From: Rapana venosa
Taxonomy: Eukaryota > Mollusca > Gastropoda > Neogastropoda > Muricidae
Assembly (NCBI GenBank): GCA_028751875.1
Contig: CM054135.1
Coordinates: forward strand, 5,545,891-5,609,890
DNA length: 64,000 bases
Direction of reading: 5' to 3'
Below the pieces are notes generated by a model, which worked only from the letters and a program-made list of their open reading frames with translations, ran no database searches and was not told the DNA's origin. This document shows, piece by piece, positions 20,738 through 27,972 of this stretch. Position numbers and translations under genes: made by a program. Each line of letters begins with the position of its first letter. Positions within the stretch are counted from its first letter, which is position 1.

Positions 20738-22697
20738 AAGTGAGATTCTGAAAAGTCCTTAGATTTTCTTCCAGAATTTCTGTGTAAATGATGGTTGTTA
20801 AGTAAAAAAAATTTTCATCTAATGTACTAGACTTAAAGGATTATTGTTGTGTTTCTTTGAACATCATACTGGCCATACCAAATGAAATTTAGACGTATAA
20901 TTTTTATTATGAAGGTATCACAGTCTGATGGCAGATGTACAGTTGAGTGTTGTTAAGTTTTGCTGTGACCACTAAGTCATGGAAGGTCCACCTACAGGCA
21001 TGGCAGGCCTGGCTGATCTGTAAACTGACACTGCTGCTATCATGTCACGTGCTGCTGCAGTGCAATTGTTCCTTCTTTGTTGTTGTTGTTTTTTAGATAA
21101 CACATCTGTACTATATAATTATCAATTAAAAATTTTATTTTTATTTTTTTTAGCTAAATGACAGAATTTCAAGCTTTGAATAGAGACCCAAGATGAAGGG
21201 AAACATTTGACAAAATGACAAACTAATACAAATGTTTTCCATGCGATTTGCCACAAAGACGGATTGGAAAGAAGAAAATGTACTGACAATACTAAAAGCA
21301 TCAAATTTAATGCATGCTACCGTTTTCATGGAGGTTTTCTCAGTAAGGAAATACAGGGAGAGCAGTCTCACCACCATCTTGACCACTGATCTGAATCTAA
21401 GACCTTTACCACACACGTACACCCTGATTTCTCACTTTGAATCTGCAGTGCTTGAGTAGTTAAAGCGCTTCTTAGTGAACTATTAACTAACGACAACAGA
21501 GGTATTCTAGACTAACTGAGCTCTTAAGCTTTTCCCTACGGGTCATCTGCCATAGGGTAACCAACCATCTACTAACCCTTCCCTCTGTATTACCCATTAC
21601 TAGGTTTACGGTAGCATACAAATGTGCACATGTACTGGGAAGGACAGGTTCTCTCCCTTAATGTAGGGTTAGTGTTAAACTCTTGTCTTAGACACTTGCA
21701 CATGCACATAAACTGTCTCTCATACACAGCTGTTTAGTTTGTCATGTGTTTGCATCACAAAGTGGATGAAATTGAAAGAGACAAAACATCCCTTTTTCTT
21801 GAGAAATTGAAAATAGGAGACTTAAGTGTCAAAGTTATGGAAAAGTATGCTCATAATTTGATTAGAACCGTACAAATTAAGAGTGGACTCTTTCAGATTT
21901 TTTTTTTTTAACTAGAACAGTACATTGAGTTGATTCTTAGAATTAATCAAAACCATGTACAGTTAGGGTTGAATGAATCTAAGATTTTTTAGAGGACTTT
22001 AAACTGGTGTACATTGTGTAAGGAGCACACGTTACAGGGACGGTGAAATCAGCTGAACAGTAATGGTGTGTGTGTGTGTGCAGGAGAGGGAGAAAGCAAG
22101 CCCAAGAAGGCAAAAGGCAAGCAGGGCCACAGCAGTGATTCTGATGCTGCAGAGGAGTATGTCCCCAAGAAGAAAAGAGCCCCAGCAAAGGTAATACACT
22201 GACTTGGGTCATCTTTCTCCCTTGGAAGTCTTAGTCAGCTGTTTGCCATGGGGTTTTTTGGTATTTGGTGGGGGGGGTTATAGTAAAAGTAGTTATTGTC
22301 GATCGTTGTTTTATTAAACTATGGATTTACCAGGGCTTAACTTTGTGTTTTATAGAGATCTTTTGTACTTTTCAAAGAACCATGTTTTTAGTGAGAATTT
22401 GAAACATTTGATCATAATTTGTTTAAATTAAACATATAATGAAGAGACAGAATAAGGATCAGAGTAACCTGCTCTGAAACTGCCTTTACAACGACAGATG
22501 GAACCATAGTTCACATGTGAGGGTGTGTGTGTGTGTGTGTGCAGAAAAAGGCGGTGAGAAAGGACTCTGACGACAGTGATATGGACGACATCGAGTCTGC
22601 CCCTGCACCCCGTCGTGCCCCCACTGGACGCGCCAAGGCCCAGGTCAAGTACACATTCGATGATTCCATGGAGGACTTTGACGACGACGACTTCTAG
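840..22697 (+). CDS. Top2: DNA topoisomerase II, 3' portion (19 exons)
   Basis: Type II topoisomerase: an ATP-driven nuclear homodimer that passes one DNA duplex through a transient double-strand break in another. Joined exons give about 1,098 codons after allowing for one missing base at 3319-3322; exon phases agree at all 18 junctions and the total is a multiple of three. Order seen: GLGTSTSKEAKEYF segment following TOPRIM; winged helix (IPSLMDGLKPGQRKVL); catalytic Arg-Tyr in ASPRYIFTML; intercalating Ile in GTDGIGTGW; tower; C-gate (RGYDSDPVKAWKE, PLWSLTKERKDEL, KSPSDLW); then a Lys/Ser/Asp-rich tail with many casein-kinase-like SDSD/SDSED sites ending DFDDDDF. The GHKL ATPase and TOPRIM catalytic motifs lie upstream of the window. 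From the same point the human enzyme has about 920 residues, so the tail is clearly longer here. Coordinates span exons and introns. Family certain; vertebrate alpha/beta naming does not apply. Confidence 0.95.
1092..1447 (-). mobile_element. tRNA-derived SINE, family A, near full length
   Basis: Read on the minus strand: a tRNA-like head at about 1380-1447 (GGTTCGATTCCC-like B box, GGTTAAGACG region), a body containing the GATGAGA...AAACCGAGGCCCCGTG block, and a tail with the AAGCACATGAGTGCTT hairpin followed by an A/T-rich end. It sits only about 50 bases after the donor of the preceding Top2 exon. This is the best reference copy for the family here. Confidence 0.75.
2313..2552 (+). CDS. 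Top2: Top2 in-window exon 2 (winged-helix start)
   Basis: 80 codons, phase 0 at both ends. Contains FINRELILFSNADN and IPSLMDGLKPGQRKVL, the signature opening of the winged-helix domain, ending VAEHSAYHHGE. Acceptor GACAG at 2308-2312 has a poor pyrimidine tract; donor gtagga at 2553. Confidence 0.95.
2880..3118 (-). mobile_element. SINE family A fragment
   Basis: Diverged copy in the intron between exons 2 and 3. The GGCATGAAATGG...GGCAGAACAGG body and the GGCCTTGGTTTATAG block align with the copy at 1092-1447. The tRNA head and the hairpin tail are missing. Confidence 0.65.
3217..3364 (+). CDS. Top2: Top2 in-window exon 3 (active-site exon, frameshifted)
   Basis: Encodes STIINLAQNFVGSNNLNLLQ, then GQFGTRLHG, then in the next frame KDAASPRYIFTML. 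The catalytic Tyr codon is 3345-3347, preceded by the conserved Arg. A run of four G at 3319-3322 needs a fifth to keep frame, so one base is missing. Donor gtcagt at 3365. Splicing to exon 4 restores a Ser codon (AG|T). Confidence 0.93.
3365..4367 (+). other. Top2 intron 3
   Basis: T-rich intron with no recognised repeat or exon. Reading frames near 4008-4350 are hydrophobic only because the DNA is T-rich. Acceptor TTGCAG ends at 4367. Confidence 0.6.
4368..4599 (+). CDS. Top2: Top2 in-window exon 4
   Basis: Encodes LLDDNQRIEPEWYCPILPMV and LINGTDGIGTGWSTKVPN, the winged-helix to tower transition. The Ile of GTDGIGTGW matches the intercalating isoleucine (Ile856 in human TOP2A). Acceptor TTGCAG; donor gtacac at 4600 after an ATG codon, phase 0. 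Confidence 0.95.
4932..5131 (+). CDS. Top2: Top2 in-window exon 5 (tower)
   Basis: Starts VPAFKNFRGTVEELGENRF and contains ISELPVRTWTQTYKEEVLEP, highly conserved in the tower domain. Ends MI plus AC of a split Thr codon. Donor gttagt at 5132. Its last 33 bases and this donor are repeated in tandem downstream. Confidence 0.95.
5093..5705 (+). repeat. Tandem array of Top2 exon-5 end plus splice donor, 8 units
   Basis: Unit markers GCAAGGC start at 5099, 5177, 5263, 5341, 5426, 5505, 5583 and 5669, so periods are 78, 86, 78, 85, 79, 78 and 86. Each unit holds the last 33 bases of exon 5, the donor CACGTTAGT, about 20 bases of intron and GAACAAGTTAACAACAG (GAACAAGTTACATTGG in the fourth). Units 1-4 read GGCACCGAC/ATGATCAC; units 5-7 read GGCTCTGAC/ATAATCAC; unit 8 is degenerate and has lost the donor. 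The 78/86 alternation suggests duplication of a two-unit block. Confidence 0.95.
5805..5930 (+). repeat. 5' fragment of repeat family D
   Basis: GTCAGTGTAAACAGCATCCCC and the pyrimidine-rich stretch after it match the beginning of the copies at 6345, 27345, 29040 and 51462. Only the 5' third is present. Confidence 0.6.
6107..6239 (+). CDS. Top2: Top2 in-window exon 6
   Basis: Encodes DYKEYNTDTTVRFVVKM and GLHKVFKLQSNLSANM (tower/C-gate approach). Acceptor CTACAG at 6101-6106; donor gtcagt at 6240, phase 0. Confidence 0.94.
6345..6672 (+). repeat. Repeat family D, full copy
   Basis: About 325 bases: start near GGTCGGGGGCCTGTCAG-like sequence, a pyrimidine-rich middle ending CTTGGTCCATTCTCCTGCC, then GGGCCTGACTTGTCAGGTGC, then a GCTGTCTG segment and a GAAGAAGAA tail. 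Five related copies lie in the window. The A/G-rich 3' tail suggests retroposition; no tRNA promoter boxes are obvious, so the class is unclear. Confidence 0.6.
6665..6743. repeat. Two-unit 39-bp tandem duplication
   Basis: TTGGTTGCATTGCTGACCAA occurs twice, 39 bases apart, directly after the family D tail. Confidence 0.85.
7182..7600 (+). mobile_element. tRNA-derived SINE, distinct 3' half
   Basis: tRNA-like head: TGGTCTAGAGG matches a pol III A box and GGTTCGTATCC a B box. The body has CTTTCGGATGAGACGATAAA and ACCGAGGTCCCGTGT, the block also found in family A, then a different 3' half (GTGGCGACATGCTCTCCCC, GGAGAGCAGCCCGAATTTC) and an A/T-rich tail. It is best read as a modular SINE sharing a central domain with family A. 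Confidence 0.8.
7873..8068 (+). CDS. Top2: Top2 in-window exon 7 (C-gate)
   Basis: Encodes VLFDHNGCIKRYSHVEEILR and ARFILEKIEGTIVI. Acceptor TTTACAG to 7872; donor gtgagt at 8069 leaves one base of a Glu codon (G|AG). Confidence 0.94.
8560..8700. repeat. Degenerate CAATGCAATACA-type minisatellite
   Basis: A low-complexity stretch built from variants of ACAATGCAATAC, just upstream of the exon 8 acceptor region. It is too degenerate for a fixed period. Confidence 0.7.
8764..8861 (+). CDS. Top2: Top2 in-window exon 8
   Basis: Encodes NKPKREIIQTLVRRGYDSDP and VKAWKEAQKKDK, the conserved C-gate segment. The acceptor follows a TGTGTGTGCGTGCAG tract. Donor gtacag at 8862, phase 0. Confidence 0.94.
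9130..9575 (-). mobile_element. 5'-truncated LINE 3' end (RTE-like C-terminus)
   Basis: The minus-strand frame 9533-9147 encodes a C-terminal block with [34 protein letters not shown] and [11 protein letters not shown], the typical end of endonuclease-reverse transcriptase LINEs. The 3' end is a GACAAAAAAGGAAGAAGAA tail. The same 3' end occurs at 27580-27972 and 49790-50158. Lies in Top2 intron 8. Confidence 0.75.
10144..10308 (+). CDS. Top2: Top2 in-window exon 9
   Basis: 55 codons. An acidic start (EEYLEEEEQNDN), six consecutive GCT Ala codons at 10189-10206, then PDFNYILNLPLWSLTKERKD, a C-gate coiled-coil landmark. Acceptor TTGTACAG to 10143; donor gtcagt at 10309. Confidence 0.94.
10862..10945 (+). 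CDS. Top2: Top2 in-window exon 10
   Basis: 28 codons: REELLELRKKSPSDLWVDDL then DQFSIVLD. KSPSDLW is invariant in animal type II topoisomerases. The acceptor is a TG repeat ending TAACAG; donor gtaagt at 10946. Confidence 0.94.
10946..11763 (+). other. Top2 intron 10
   Basis: No recognised repeat or exon. Minus-strand open frames here extend into the shadow of exon 11 and carry no recognisable domain. Confidence 0.5.
11764..11964 (+). CDS. Top2: Top2 in-window exon 11 (start of C-terminal tail)
   Basis: 67 codons, Lys-rich, including LPSPVGRRIQPRI, equivalent to the LPSPRGQRVIPRI junction between the C-gate and the tail in animal enzymes. Acceptor AACAG; donor gttgat at 11965. Confidence 0.92.
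12442..12733 (+). CDS. Top2: Top2 in-window exon 12 (C-terminal tail)
   Basis: 97 codons plus one base. Contains LSLAQRLKLTSDVKAKM and a Thr/Ser/Lys-rich run ending in an AT-hook-like GRGRPKG. Acceptor TCTACAG; donor gtgggc at 12734. Frame continuity with exons 11 and 13 supports the limits. Confidence 0.88.
13170..13325 (+). CDS. Top2: Top2 in-window exon 13
   Basis: Encodes KKGKKRSAWSDSEDDMDVSD and ends GPRRAA. It matches the KKGKKRNPWSDSESD...EPRRAA block of vertebrate enzymes, a nuclear-import and phosphorylation region. Acceptor GTTCCAG; donor gtgagt at 13326. Confidence 0.92.
14211..15321 (-). mobile_element. piggyBac-type DNA transposon, decayed
   Basis: Flanked by TTAA at 14211-14214 and 15318-15321, the piggyBac target site. 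Terminal inverted repeats are CCCTAGTAGCGC (left) and GCGCCACTAGGG (right), 11 of 12 matching. Minus-strand fragments resemble the piggyBac transposase N-terminal region: VVESNRYAAEYF near 14780 and EYLVTDKAYKLLIF followed by LMSRNSVYLIMTFMHRKNF near 14540-14640, in different frames. The right end has two GGAATATTCCGG-type palindromes. The element between the TTAA sites is 1,103 bp, shorter than an autonomous one. It lies in Top2 intron 13. Confidence 0.75.
15444..15792 (+). CDS. Top2: Top2 in-window exon 14 (acidic/Lys tail)
   Basis: The longest exon here. Encodes ATKAKFTFDDSDDDFIEDDS (compare ATKTKFTMDLDSDEDF in vertebrates) and several Ser-Asp clusters, then PAPAKPKAKPAAK. Donor gtgagc at 15793 leaves AA of a Lys codon; read through, it meets a TGA at once, so splicing is required. 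Confidence 0.92.
15793..16543 (+). other. Top2 intron 14
   Basis: No recognised repeat. Contains a short TG run near 15832. Acceptor GTGTTTCAG ends at 16543. Confidence 0.5.
16544..16629 (+). CDS. Top2: Top2 in-window exon 15
   Basis: Short tail exon: TTAKASAKPAAALDPTGDN then AVADDGPSK. No conserved motif; supported by in-phase junctions on both sides and consensus splice sites (TTTCAG and gtgagc). Confidence 0.8.
16868..16893. repeat. Homopolymer G tract
   Basis: A run of about 15 or more G in intron 15; length uncertain. Confidence 0.8.
17056..17135 (+). mobile_element. SINE family A 3' tail
   Basis: GGGACTGGATGTAAAAAAGC, the AAGCACATGAGTGCTT hairpin and CATTATCCTCGATATAAAAG match the tail of the copy at 1092-1447 in opposite orientation. 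The rest of the element is absent. Confidence 0.7.
17236..17331 (+). CDS. Top2: Top2 in-window exon 16
   Basis: Encodes ETGGCSDVPAQVSKPAAKKP then SSKPPAAKKAKK, a basic tail segment. Acceptor TGTTTCAG; donor gtaaat at 17332. Junction phases agree with its neighbours. Confidence 0.82.
17807..17965 (+). CDS. Top2: Top2 in-window exon 17
   Basis: Encodes DPKQPSIAEAFEVKAPAAPK, then KKIKPTLFNWTDDSDLEIQE. The acceptor is TGCTAG, the donor gttgga, a weak site at 17966. In-phase joins to both neighbours support it. Confidence 0.8.
17966..19555 (+). other. Top2 intron 17, left part
   Basis: AT-rich with no recognised exon or repeat up to a TA microsatellite at about 19533-19555, which borders the Tigger element. 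Confidence 0.5.
19556..20672 (-). mobile_element. Tigger/pogo-like DNA transposon, internally deleted
   Basis: Ends CAGTGGACC (left) and GGTCCACTG (right), flanked by TA as expected for the Tc1/mariner-pogo group; the insertion lies within a TA microsatellite. A minus-strand frame at 20328-20020 encodes KRKALSLKQKVEIIREVERN and a second helix, the N-terminal CENP-B/Psq-type DNA-binding domain of Tigger transposases, and breaks off at VDTALLEWYSVKR, where the second DNA-binding domain begins, next to a C/G homopolymer (about 19968-20001). The catalytic DDE domain is missing. Many subterminal copies of CTTATAAGCGAGGGT and TTCTTATATCCGAGGG occur at both ends. Confidence 0.85.
20673..20740. repeat. 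TA microsatellite
   Basis: About 65 bases of alternating TA with one break; it continues the TA run at 19533-19555 on the other side of the Tigger element. Confidence 0.9.
21538..21680 (+). repeat. Dispersed repeat, copy 1
   Basis: GGGTAACCAACCATCTA, ACGGTAGCATACAAATGTG and GGTTCTCTCCCTTAA recur in the same order at 48268-48425. Class unknown; the ends (TTTTCCCTA and AGTGTTAAAC) give no clear inverted repeat. Confidence 0.7.
21668..21925 (+). repeat. Inverted repeat, left arm (258 bp)
   Basis: Nearly identical in reverse complement to 26373-26631, with only a few differences seen. It lies in Top2 intron 17. It contains a short frame starting MCLHHKVDEIERDK that is also present in the other arm. 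Confidence 0.92.
22084..22190 (+). CDS. Top2: Top2 in-window exon 18
   Basis: Encodes GEGESKPKKAKGKQGHSSDS, then DAAEEYVPKKKRAPAK, a basic stretch with a likely nuclear localisation signal (PKKKRAP). The acceptor is a TG repeat ending GTGCAG; donor gtaata at 22191, phase 0. Confidence 0.88.
22191..22544 (+). other. Top2 intron 18
   Basis: No repeat recognised apart from the TG run that forms the acceptor tract. Confidence 0.6.
22545..22697 (+). CDS. Top2: Top2 terminal coding exon
   Basis: Encodes KKAVRKDSDDSDMDDIESAP and ends VKYTFDDSMEDFDDDDF followed by TAG at 22695-22697. An acidic C-terminus is usual for the family (vertebrate ESDEDDLF). The acceptor is a TG repeat ending GTGCAG. Confidence 0.93.
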   Translation, partial: KKAVRKDSDDSDMDDIESAPAPRRAPTGRAKAQVKYTFDDSMEDFDDDDF

Positions 22698-24930
22698 AGC
22701 AGAGTCGACCCCTCAGTCATCATCATCAAATAATTTACAGAGACAACTGACACAGGCATATACAGTAAACAGTTACCATCTCCGGATGGCCTATGTTGGC
22801 ACCACCTGCTTACTGTTAGCTTCAGGGTGGTTCAACACCTGTACCTTGTGACGATTCGTTGGCAAGTTTATGTGTCACGTTGCTGATTATGTTGGGAAGA
22901 CTATAACTTTGTACCAGGTCAGATGCTTCCCCACCCCTCTTGTTCCCCCCTCCCCTCATCCCCCTTTCTGTCCCTCCACAGCTTTCCCCACCATTTGGAC
23001 ACTGATGTTGAGGTGGAAGACAGCACTGACGTGACCAGGGGTGATCTGCTTCTCAGTGGATTGCTGCTGTTAAAATGTTTGTGGGGGTGGGGTGTTTTTG
23101 TTTCTGTTGGGATTTTTTGGTTGGAGGTTGTTTTTTTTAAAAAAAAAATTGAACTCCAAACAGTATTTTTATTCTAGAAATGTCATCAAAAAACATGACT
23201 TTTACATTTTAGAAGTTCAACCAACCTGATTTTATCTGTTCAGATGAATGTGCTATAGTGTCAGTCTGTTTACATTGAAAATTGTTCAGCAGATCTGAAT
23301 CATGATTGGTCATGGTTTCTGCATTATTCTAAAGTAGAGGCAATATATGTTTTTTCTAAGTACCCCAAGCAGTTTAGATTTAATCATATTTTGTATGATA
23401 CTCTGACAGAGCTGCCAACCATTCCTTTTTCCCCCCACAATGTTTCCAGTTTTTACCCACGATTCTGGTTTTTAAGAAAAATTTCCAGTTTCCAAAATTA
23501 CAACAGACAAAATATTTAAAGATCCATGTTAGTCAAGTAGGGCAACAATGTGTGTGTTGTTATTGGATTCTGAAATGTGGGCAGGTGTCCTCTGAACTGA
23601 ACTGAACATCAGAAGCTCGACTATGGCAGCAGACACTCCTCACAGAGACATGCTATTTCTGTCTTTCCCTCTGTGTGTTGGGTCACTACATACCGATTTT
23701 TTTCTATAATTATAGAGCTCACACAGTGCTTTGTGTGTACATATGTATATACATCATTGTCAGATCATCCTTCAGAACCAGGACGTTTGTCAGCAAGCTA
23801 CACAATTCTTTTTTTGTGTGTGGATGGATCATGCAGTCTATCAAAGGCATAGTTCACTGTTCTGGATAGTTAGGAAGTTTTTACAAAACTGGATCTTGTG
23901 TGCAGATGACATACTGAATGACTAAAATGGGCAGTGAACAAAACAACAGTTAAACTGGTTGTCAAACAAGGTATTTGGTTAGGAAGTCCAATGACGAAAT
24001 ACCTGTAGATATTGGATGGTTGCTTGTCGACAGTGTGTATATTTATTGTCAGTAGTCACCATTCGCTGTTTGACAAAGTATTTTATTTTTACAGTATTGT
24101 TGAATGTCCAGTTTGTTGTTGTTTTTTAACTGAATCTCCCATCCCTGTCCTGATTTCTTTTAGATGCAGATTTATGTCTTCAGACTCCTTGTCTCTGCTT
24201 TGTTTTGTACCTCATTTCCTCAGTCATTTGTGTGTGTGGACTGTTTTGTACATATGGTTACCTCGTGTGAGTTTGGAGTAGGACTCCATGTCTGCTACTA
24301 TCTCTGTGTTGTACTGATTTCTGCCTGTCTGTCACTGAGAGTGTTTTTGTTGACGGTTTTCACATTTTCAGTATTGCTTCATATTTTCGTGTTGTGTTGT
24401 TTCACCTCTCTGTCTATCCAAGTTTGTAGTTTTATCTCTTTGTCGAGTTTGAACTTATGGTTTCTGCACTTATCTATGTCTTTCTTTCTCAGCCCTACCA
24501 TTTTCCCCCTTTTCTCAGTTATGTTCAGGTTTTATTTATTCAAGGAATTTTTGTTTGCTCATTTGAGTTCAGTTGTTACATCACCTGTTTCAAACATGAT
24601 TAATTTGCAAGTCAGATTTCTTGGGGTTTTTTCTTTTCATTTTGATGCCAGGCAGGTATTTCCTGTAAGTTTTGACTGAACATGACTGTCCTGTTGCTGA
24701 TTGAAAATTTCATCCCTTGTACACTTGTTAGTAGTGCTGTACCTTTACCAGTAAAACACTTTTAGATTATTTGTGTTTAATGTGGTGATTTGACATGGAT
24801 GAAGTGGCAGTGTGCATAGATAATTATTTATAGAAAGTTTTTAGAAAAACATTTTTATCCAGAATTTTTATGGTAACAAAAGCATTATGCTAAGATCACA
24901 ATTACACAGTAATAAACAATAGATGAAGGA
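22698..24930 (+). other. Top2: Probable Top2 3' UTR
   Basis: Sequence following the stop codon without recognised repeats, T-rich. The 171-codon frame at 24164-24679 is hydrophobic only because of T richness and is not called. The first AATAAA I find after the stop is at 24911. Confidence 0.45.
24911..24916 (+). promoter_or_regulatory. Candidate polyadenylation signal for Top2
   Basis: First AATAAA after the Top2 stop codon, about 2.2 kb downstream. A second occurs at 25007-25012. Transcript ends would decide. Confidence 0.3.
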
Positions 24931-25019
24931 AAGAGATGGTGTGGAGGATGGGGAAAGGGGGTGGATGGACTAAGGAAATCAACAAACACTTAAAAAAACA
25001 TTATCAAATAAATAAATAA

Positions 25020-25490
25020 GCTGAGGACACTATCCTGCTGTTCCCACACTGCTCATTTCGATCTCTCCTCTGTAGCCATACCCAGAGTAAATGTCACATT
25101 CTCAAGGTTAGAAGTCCACAGGGAGCTTATCAATGTCAAGCTGTCACGGAGCCACCAGAAAGTCCTGCACTGGGGATCACTTTGGTGATGTTCAGCACTG
25201 CCTGTTCTGAGTTAACATACGCAGGACACCACCTGCTAAGCACCTGACTGATACTCTAATAGCTCAGTCGCAGAGCCAGACTGGGTGAGATGTGACCACC
25301 ATAACATTCCTCCAGTGACCTTCGCACATGAACCTCCAACTCCAAAGGCTTAAACTCACCACAGGCACAGGAGTGTATGGGAAAGGGTCACCATGAGACC
25401 AGAGCAATGGAATCACCAAAACAGAGACACTTCTCTTTTATTGCATGATCATCAATGGGGTGATAGTCATGGCTTTTTTGTTTGTTGCTT
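25020..25490. other. Intergenic, nothing recognised
   Basis: Less AT-rich than its surroundings, but no domain or known repeat is visible on either strand. Confidence 0.4.
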
Positions 25491-25875
25491 CTCAGCTAGA
25501 GCTGTGAGGTTTACCAATGGTGAGATTTTGCATATGTGACTGTTTTTACCCACCATTATAGATAGCCGCTATCCAACTTCACCTGTGTGCATGTGTCCTT
25601 AAAATTTTGTTATCTGTTTCTACCGGCATGAAATGGCCAACTCTTTTGAAAGGCGGAACAAGTTATTAAAGTGTGTGTAAGATTTTCTGCGTGTGTTTGC
25701 ACACAGGGCCTCGGTTTATATGAAGGACTTTTTTTGGGGAGGGGGGGGGAAGTTTCATCAGTACTAATGTTGATTCCAGGGTAATATTCCCTTAAATGGG
25801 TGCCTCTGATGCAGCCCAATCCCAGGCCATCAAATCACAAGCATGACACTCTTAACTACTAGGCAATCCCACCCC
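25490..25875 (-). mobile_element. SINE family A copy
   Basis: Contains CTAGAGCTGTGAGGTTTACC, GGTGAGATTTTGCAT and the GGCATGAAATGG...GGGCCTCGGTTTATA body in reverse orientation, ending near a tRNA-like head (CTAGGCAATCCCACC at about 25857). This copy shows the second 3' end of the family, without the hairpin tail. Confidence 0.7.
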
Positions 25876-25884
25876 CAGTGATAA

Positions 25885-26310
25885 AATAATGCTGCTGTTG
25901 AATTGATTGTGCTTTGAGACTACTTGACAGGGTTATACTTTACACTTCATATCATAATTATATTCCAGTATCAACTGGGCCCAAGTAAATTGAGCAACAC
26001 TATCAAATATGCATCTGCAATGAACCTCGACTGTGTGGTCCATGCTGCTGTGGAATTGATTGTGCTTTGAGACTACAGTACTTGACAGGGCTGCGCTCTA
26101 CACTTTCTATCATAATATCTCCCAGTGTCAACTGGGCCCATGTAATTTGAGCAACAATATCAAAATCACATCTGCGATGAATATCAACTGTTGCAAACTC
26201 ATTCTGGGTAGGTCTCAGCTTGGAGTCCAAAAAATGACTATGGGACATAAACCCACCGCCTTCCAGCCCATAATTCAAAGCACTAACCATTGCACCATGG
26301 CAGCTGGTAG
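25885..26310. repeat. Two-unit tandem duplication with tRNA-like end
   Basis: GAATTGATTGTGCTTTGAGA and TCAACTGGGCCCA occur at about 25898-25985 and again at about 26054-26140. The second unit continues into CTAACCATTGCACCATGGCA, which resembles an antisense tRNA head, so this may be another SINE in minus orientation with a partial duplicate. Confidence 0.6.
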
Positions 26311-26372
26311 GACATTAAAGATTTAAAATCATTCGGTCAATTACTTACAGCTGATGAGTGATCTGCTTCATG

Positions 26373-26631
26373 ATGTACTGTTCTAGTTAAAAAAAAAAAA
26401 ATCTGAAAGAGTCCACTCTTAATTTGTACGGTTCTAATCGAATTATGAGCATACTTTTCCATAACTTTGACACTTAAGTCTCCTATTTTCAATTTCTCAA
26501 GAAAAAGGGATGTTTTGTCTCTTTCAATTTCATCCACTTTGTGATGCAAACACATGACAAACTAAACAGCTGTGTATGAGAGACAGTTTATGTGCATGTG
26601 CAAGTGTCTAAGACAAGAGTTTAACACTAAC
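26373..26631 (-). repeat. Inverted repeat, right arm (259 bp)
   Basis: Reverse complement of 21668-21925. The arms are about 4.4 kb apart and bracket the last two Top2 exons and the 3' UTR. Flanking sequences outside the arms do not match. Confidence 0.92.
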
Positions 26632-26857
26632 TGCAGAATGCTGTTCACTGCTATGCCATTTCCTCCTTAGCTTACTCACTGCCTTCTTCCATTATTGCTC
26701 AAGGAGAGGTCACTGAATTTTTCATTTCAGGCTGTGTGTGTCATGGGCAAGTTGAATGTACACCAAGTATTCAGGTGGCTGATGAGTATGCCCATATCAC
26801 CAAACCAGTGAGATTTAAATGCAATGTGACCTCCCCCTTAACTCCTTACACCACCAC

Positions 26858-27125
26858 TTAGGTAGCCACATTCCAACTTCGGGAGTGGTTGTCTAAACAC
26901 GACACCTGTGCACATGCTGTTTTTTTCCATCATCTGTTCCTACCAGCACACAATGGCTTACTCTTATGAAAGGTGGAATGGGTTTTTAACTTGCACAGGA
27001 TGTTCTGCATGTGTTTGTGCATGGGGCCTCGGTTTATAGTCTCATCTGGAGAAATTTGACATGTAGTTGATTCAGTTTTATTTTTGGGGGGTCAAACTTG
27101 CAAGAAAGGGTGAGGCCTGTATGAT
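26858..27125 (-). mobile_element. SINE family A copy
   Basis: GTAGCCACATTCCAACTTCG, CCAGCACACAATGGC and GGGGCCTCGGTTTATAGTCT in order identify the reverse-oriented body. The tRNA head is truncated near 27125. Confidence 0.68.
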
Positions 27126-27344
27126 TGTGTTTGTCTTTATTTTCAGATACTTTGCAGGGCTCTATCTTCAGACTACAAACACCATGATGCTAGTATGACG
27201 ATCTTGCCTTGTTAGGACCATGTTGGTGGAGGGTAGGGAAAAGATGACGGGAAACTCAACTAAACCTTTTAGCGTGGTGCTTTTTTTTAATATATGGTTT
27301 TTTAAAGGTCTGGAACATAAAAGATATTTTATCTTTTTCTTCTT

Positions 27345-27563
27345 CCCTGAGGGGTTGCCCGGTGATTGTCTATAAATAGCATCCCAACCTTCCAGAAATT
27401 CTGTGCTAAGAATTCCTTCTTTTCTATCCCTCTTTTTTCTGCTTTGTTCCTTTTCTTCCTGTTACCCTCTTCTTGTTTATTTTCTGTCTTCTTGGTCCAT
27501 TCTTATGCTTTTTTTTTTTCCCAGAAAGACTTTTTAAAAAAGAAATTTTTTTATCTCCTATGT
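27345..27563 (+). repeat. Repeat family D, 5' part, split by a LINE end
   Basis: Matches the start and pyrimidine-rich middle of the 6345 copy. The remaining part resumes at 27973 after the inserted LINE fragment. Confidence 0.65.
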
Positions 27564-27579
27564 CGAACTGGGATGCACT

Positions 27580-27972
27580 TTCAAGTTTCCAGTCAAGTTT
27601 GTTGAAGAGCTGTGAAAACCGAATGCTACGCTACATGACAAAGGTCAAAATTAATGGGAAGACAGGATCACGAATGAAGAACTATGGAGAATGTGCAAAG
27701 TTGATGGTGTGTAGCTAGTAGCAATAGACAGCGCTGGTTTGGGCACGTTCAATGGAAAGCAGACCACCACATCATAAAAAGAGCAATGATCTTCGTAGTA
27801 GATGGAAAGAGACCAAAGGGAAGACCTAGCAAAACCTGGGATGCCTGTGTTGCAGATGATCTTAGAGGAAGGGGCATAAACAAGGAGGAAGCTCAAAACA
27901 GAGAGAGATGTAGAAGGCTCATCAATGTCAAACCTCCCCTGGGAGAAACATGACAAAAAAGGAAGAAGAAAT
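27580..27972 (+). mobile_element. 5'-truncated LINE 3' end inserted in repeat D
   Basis: Same 3' end as 9130-9575: LKSCENRMLRYMTKV, a [16 protein letters not shown] block and GKTWDACVADDLRGRG-like sequence, with frameshifts, then the AAAAAAGGAAGAAGAA tail. Bounded by target-site duplications CGAACTGGGATGCACT (27564-27579) and CGAAGTGGGATGCACT (27973-27988), 15 of 16 identical. Confidence 0.8.

Noticed and set aside
24164..24679. 171-codon hydrophobic frame resembling a membrane protein
   Set aside because: T-rich probable 3' UTR of Top2; hydrophobicity follows base composition and there is no known domain.
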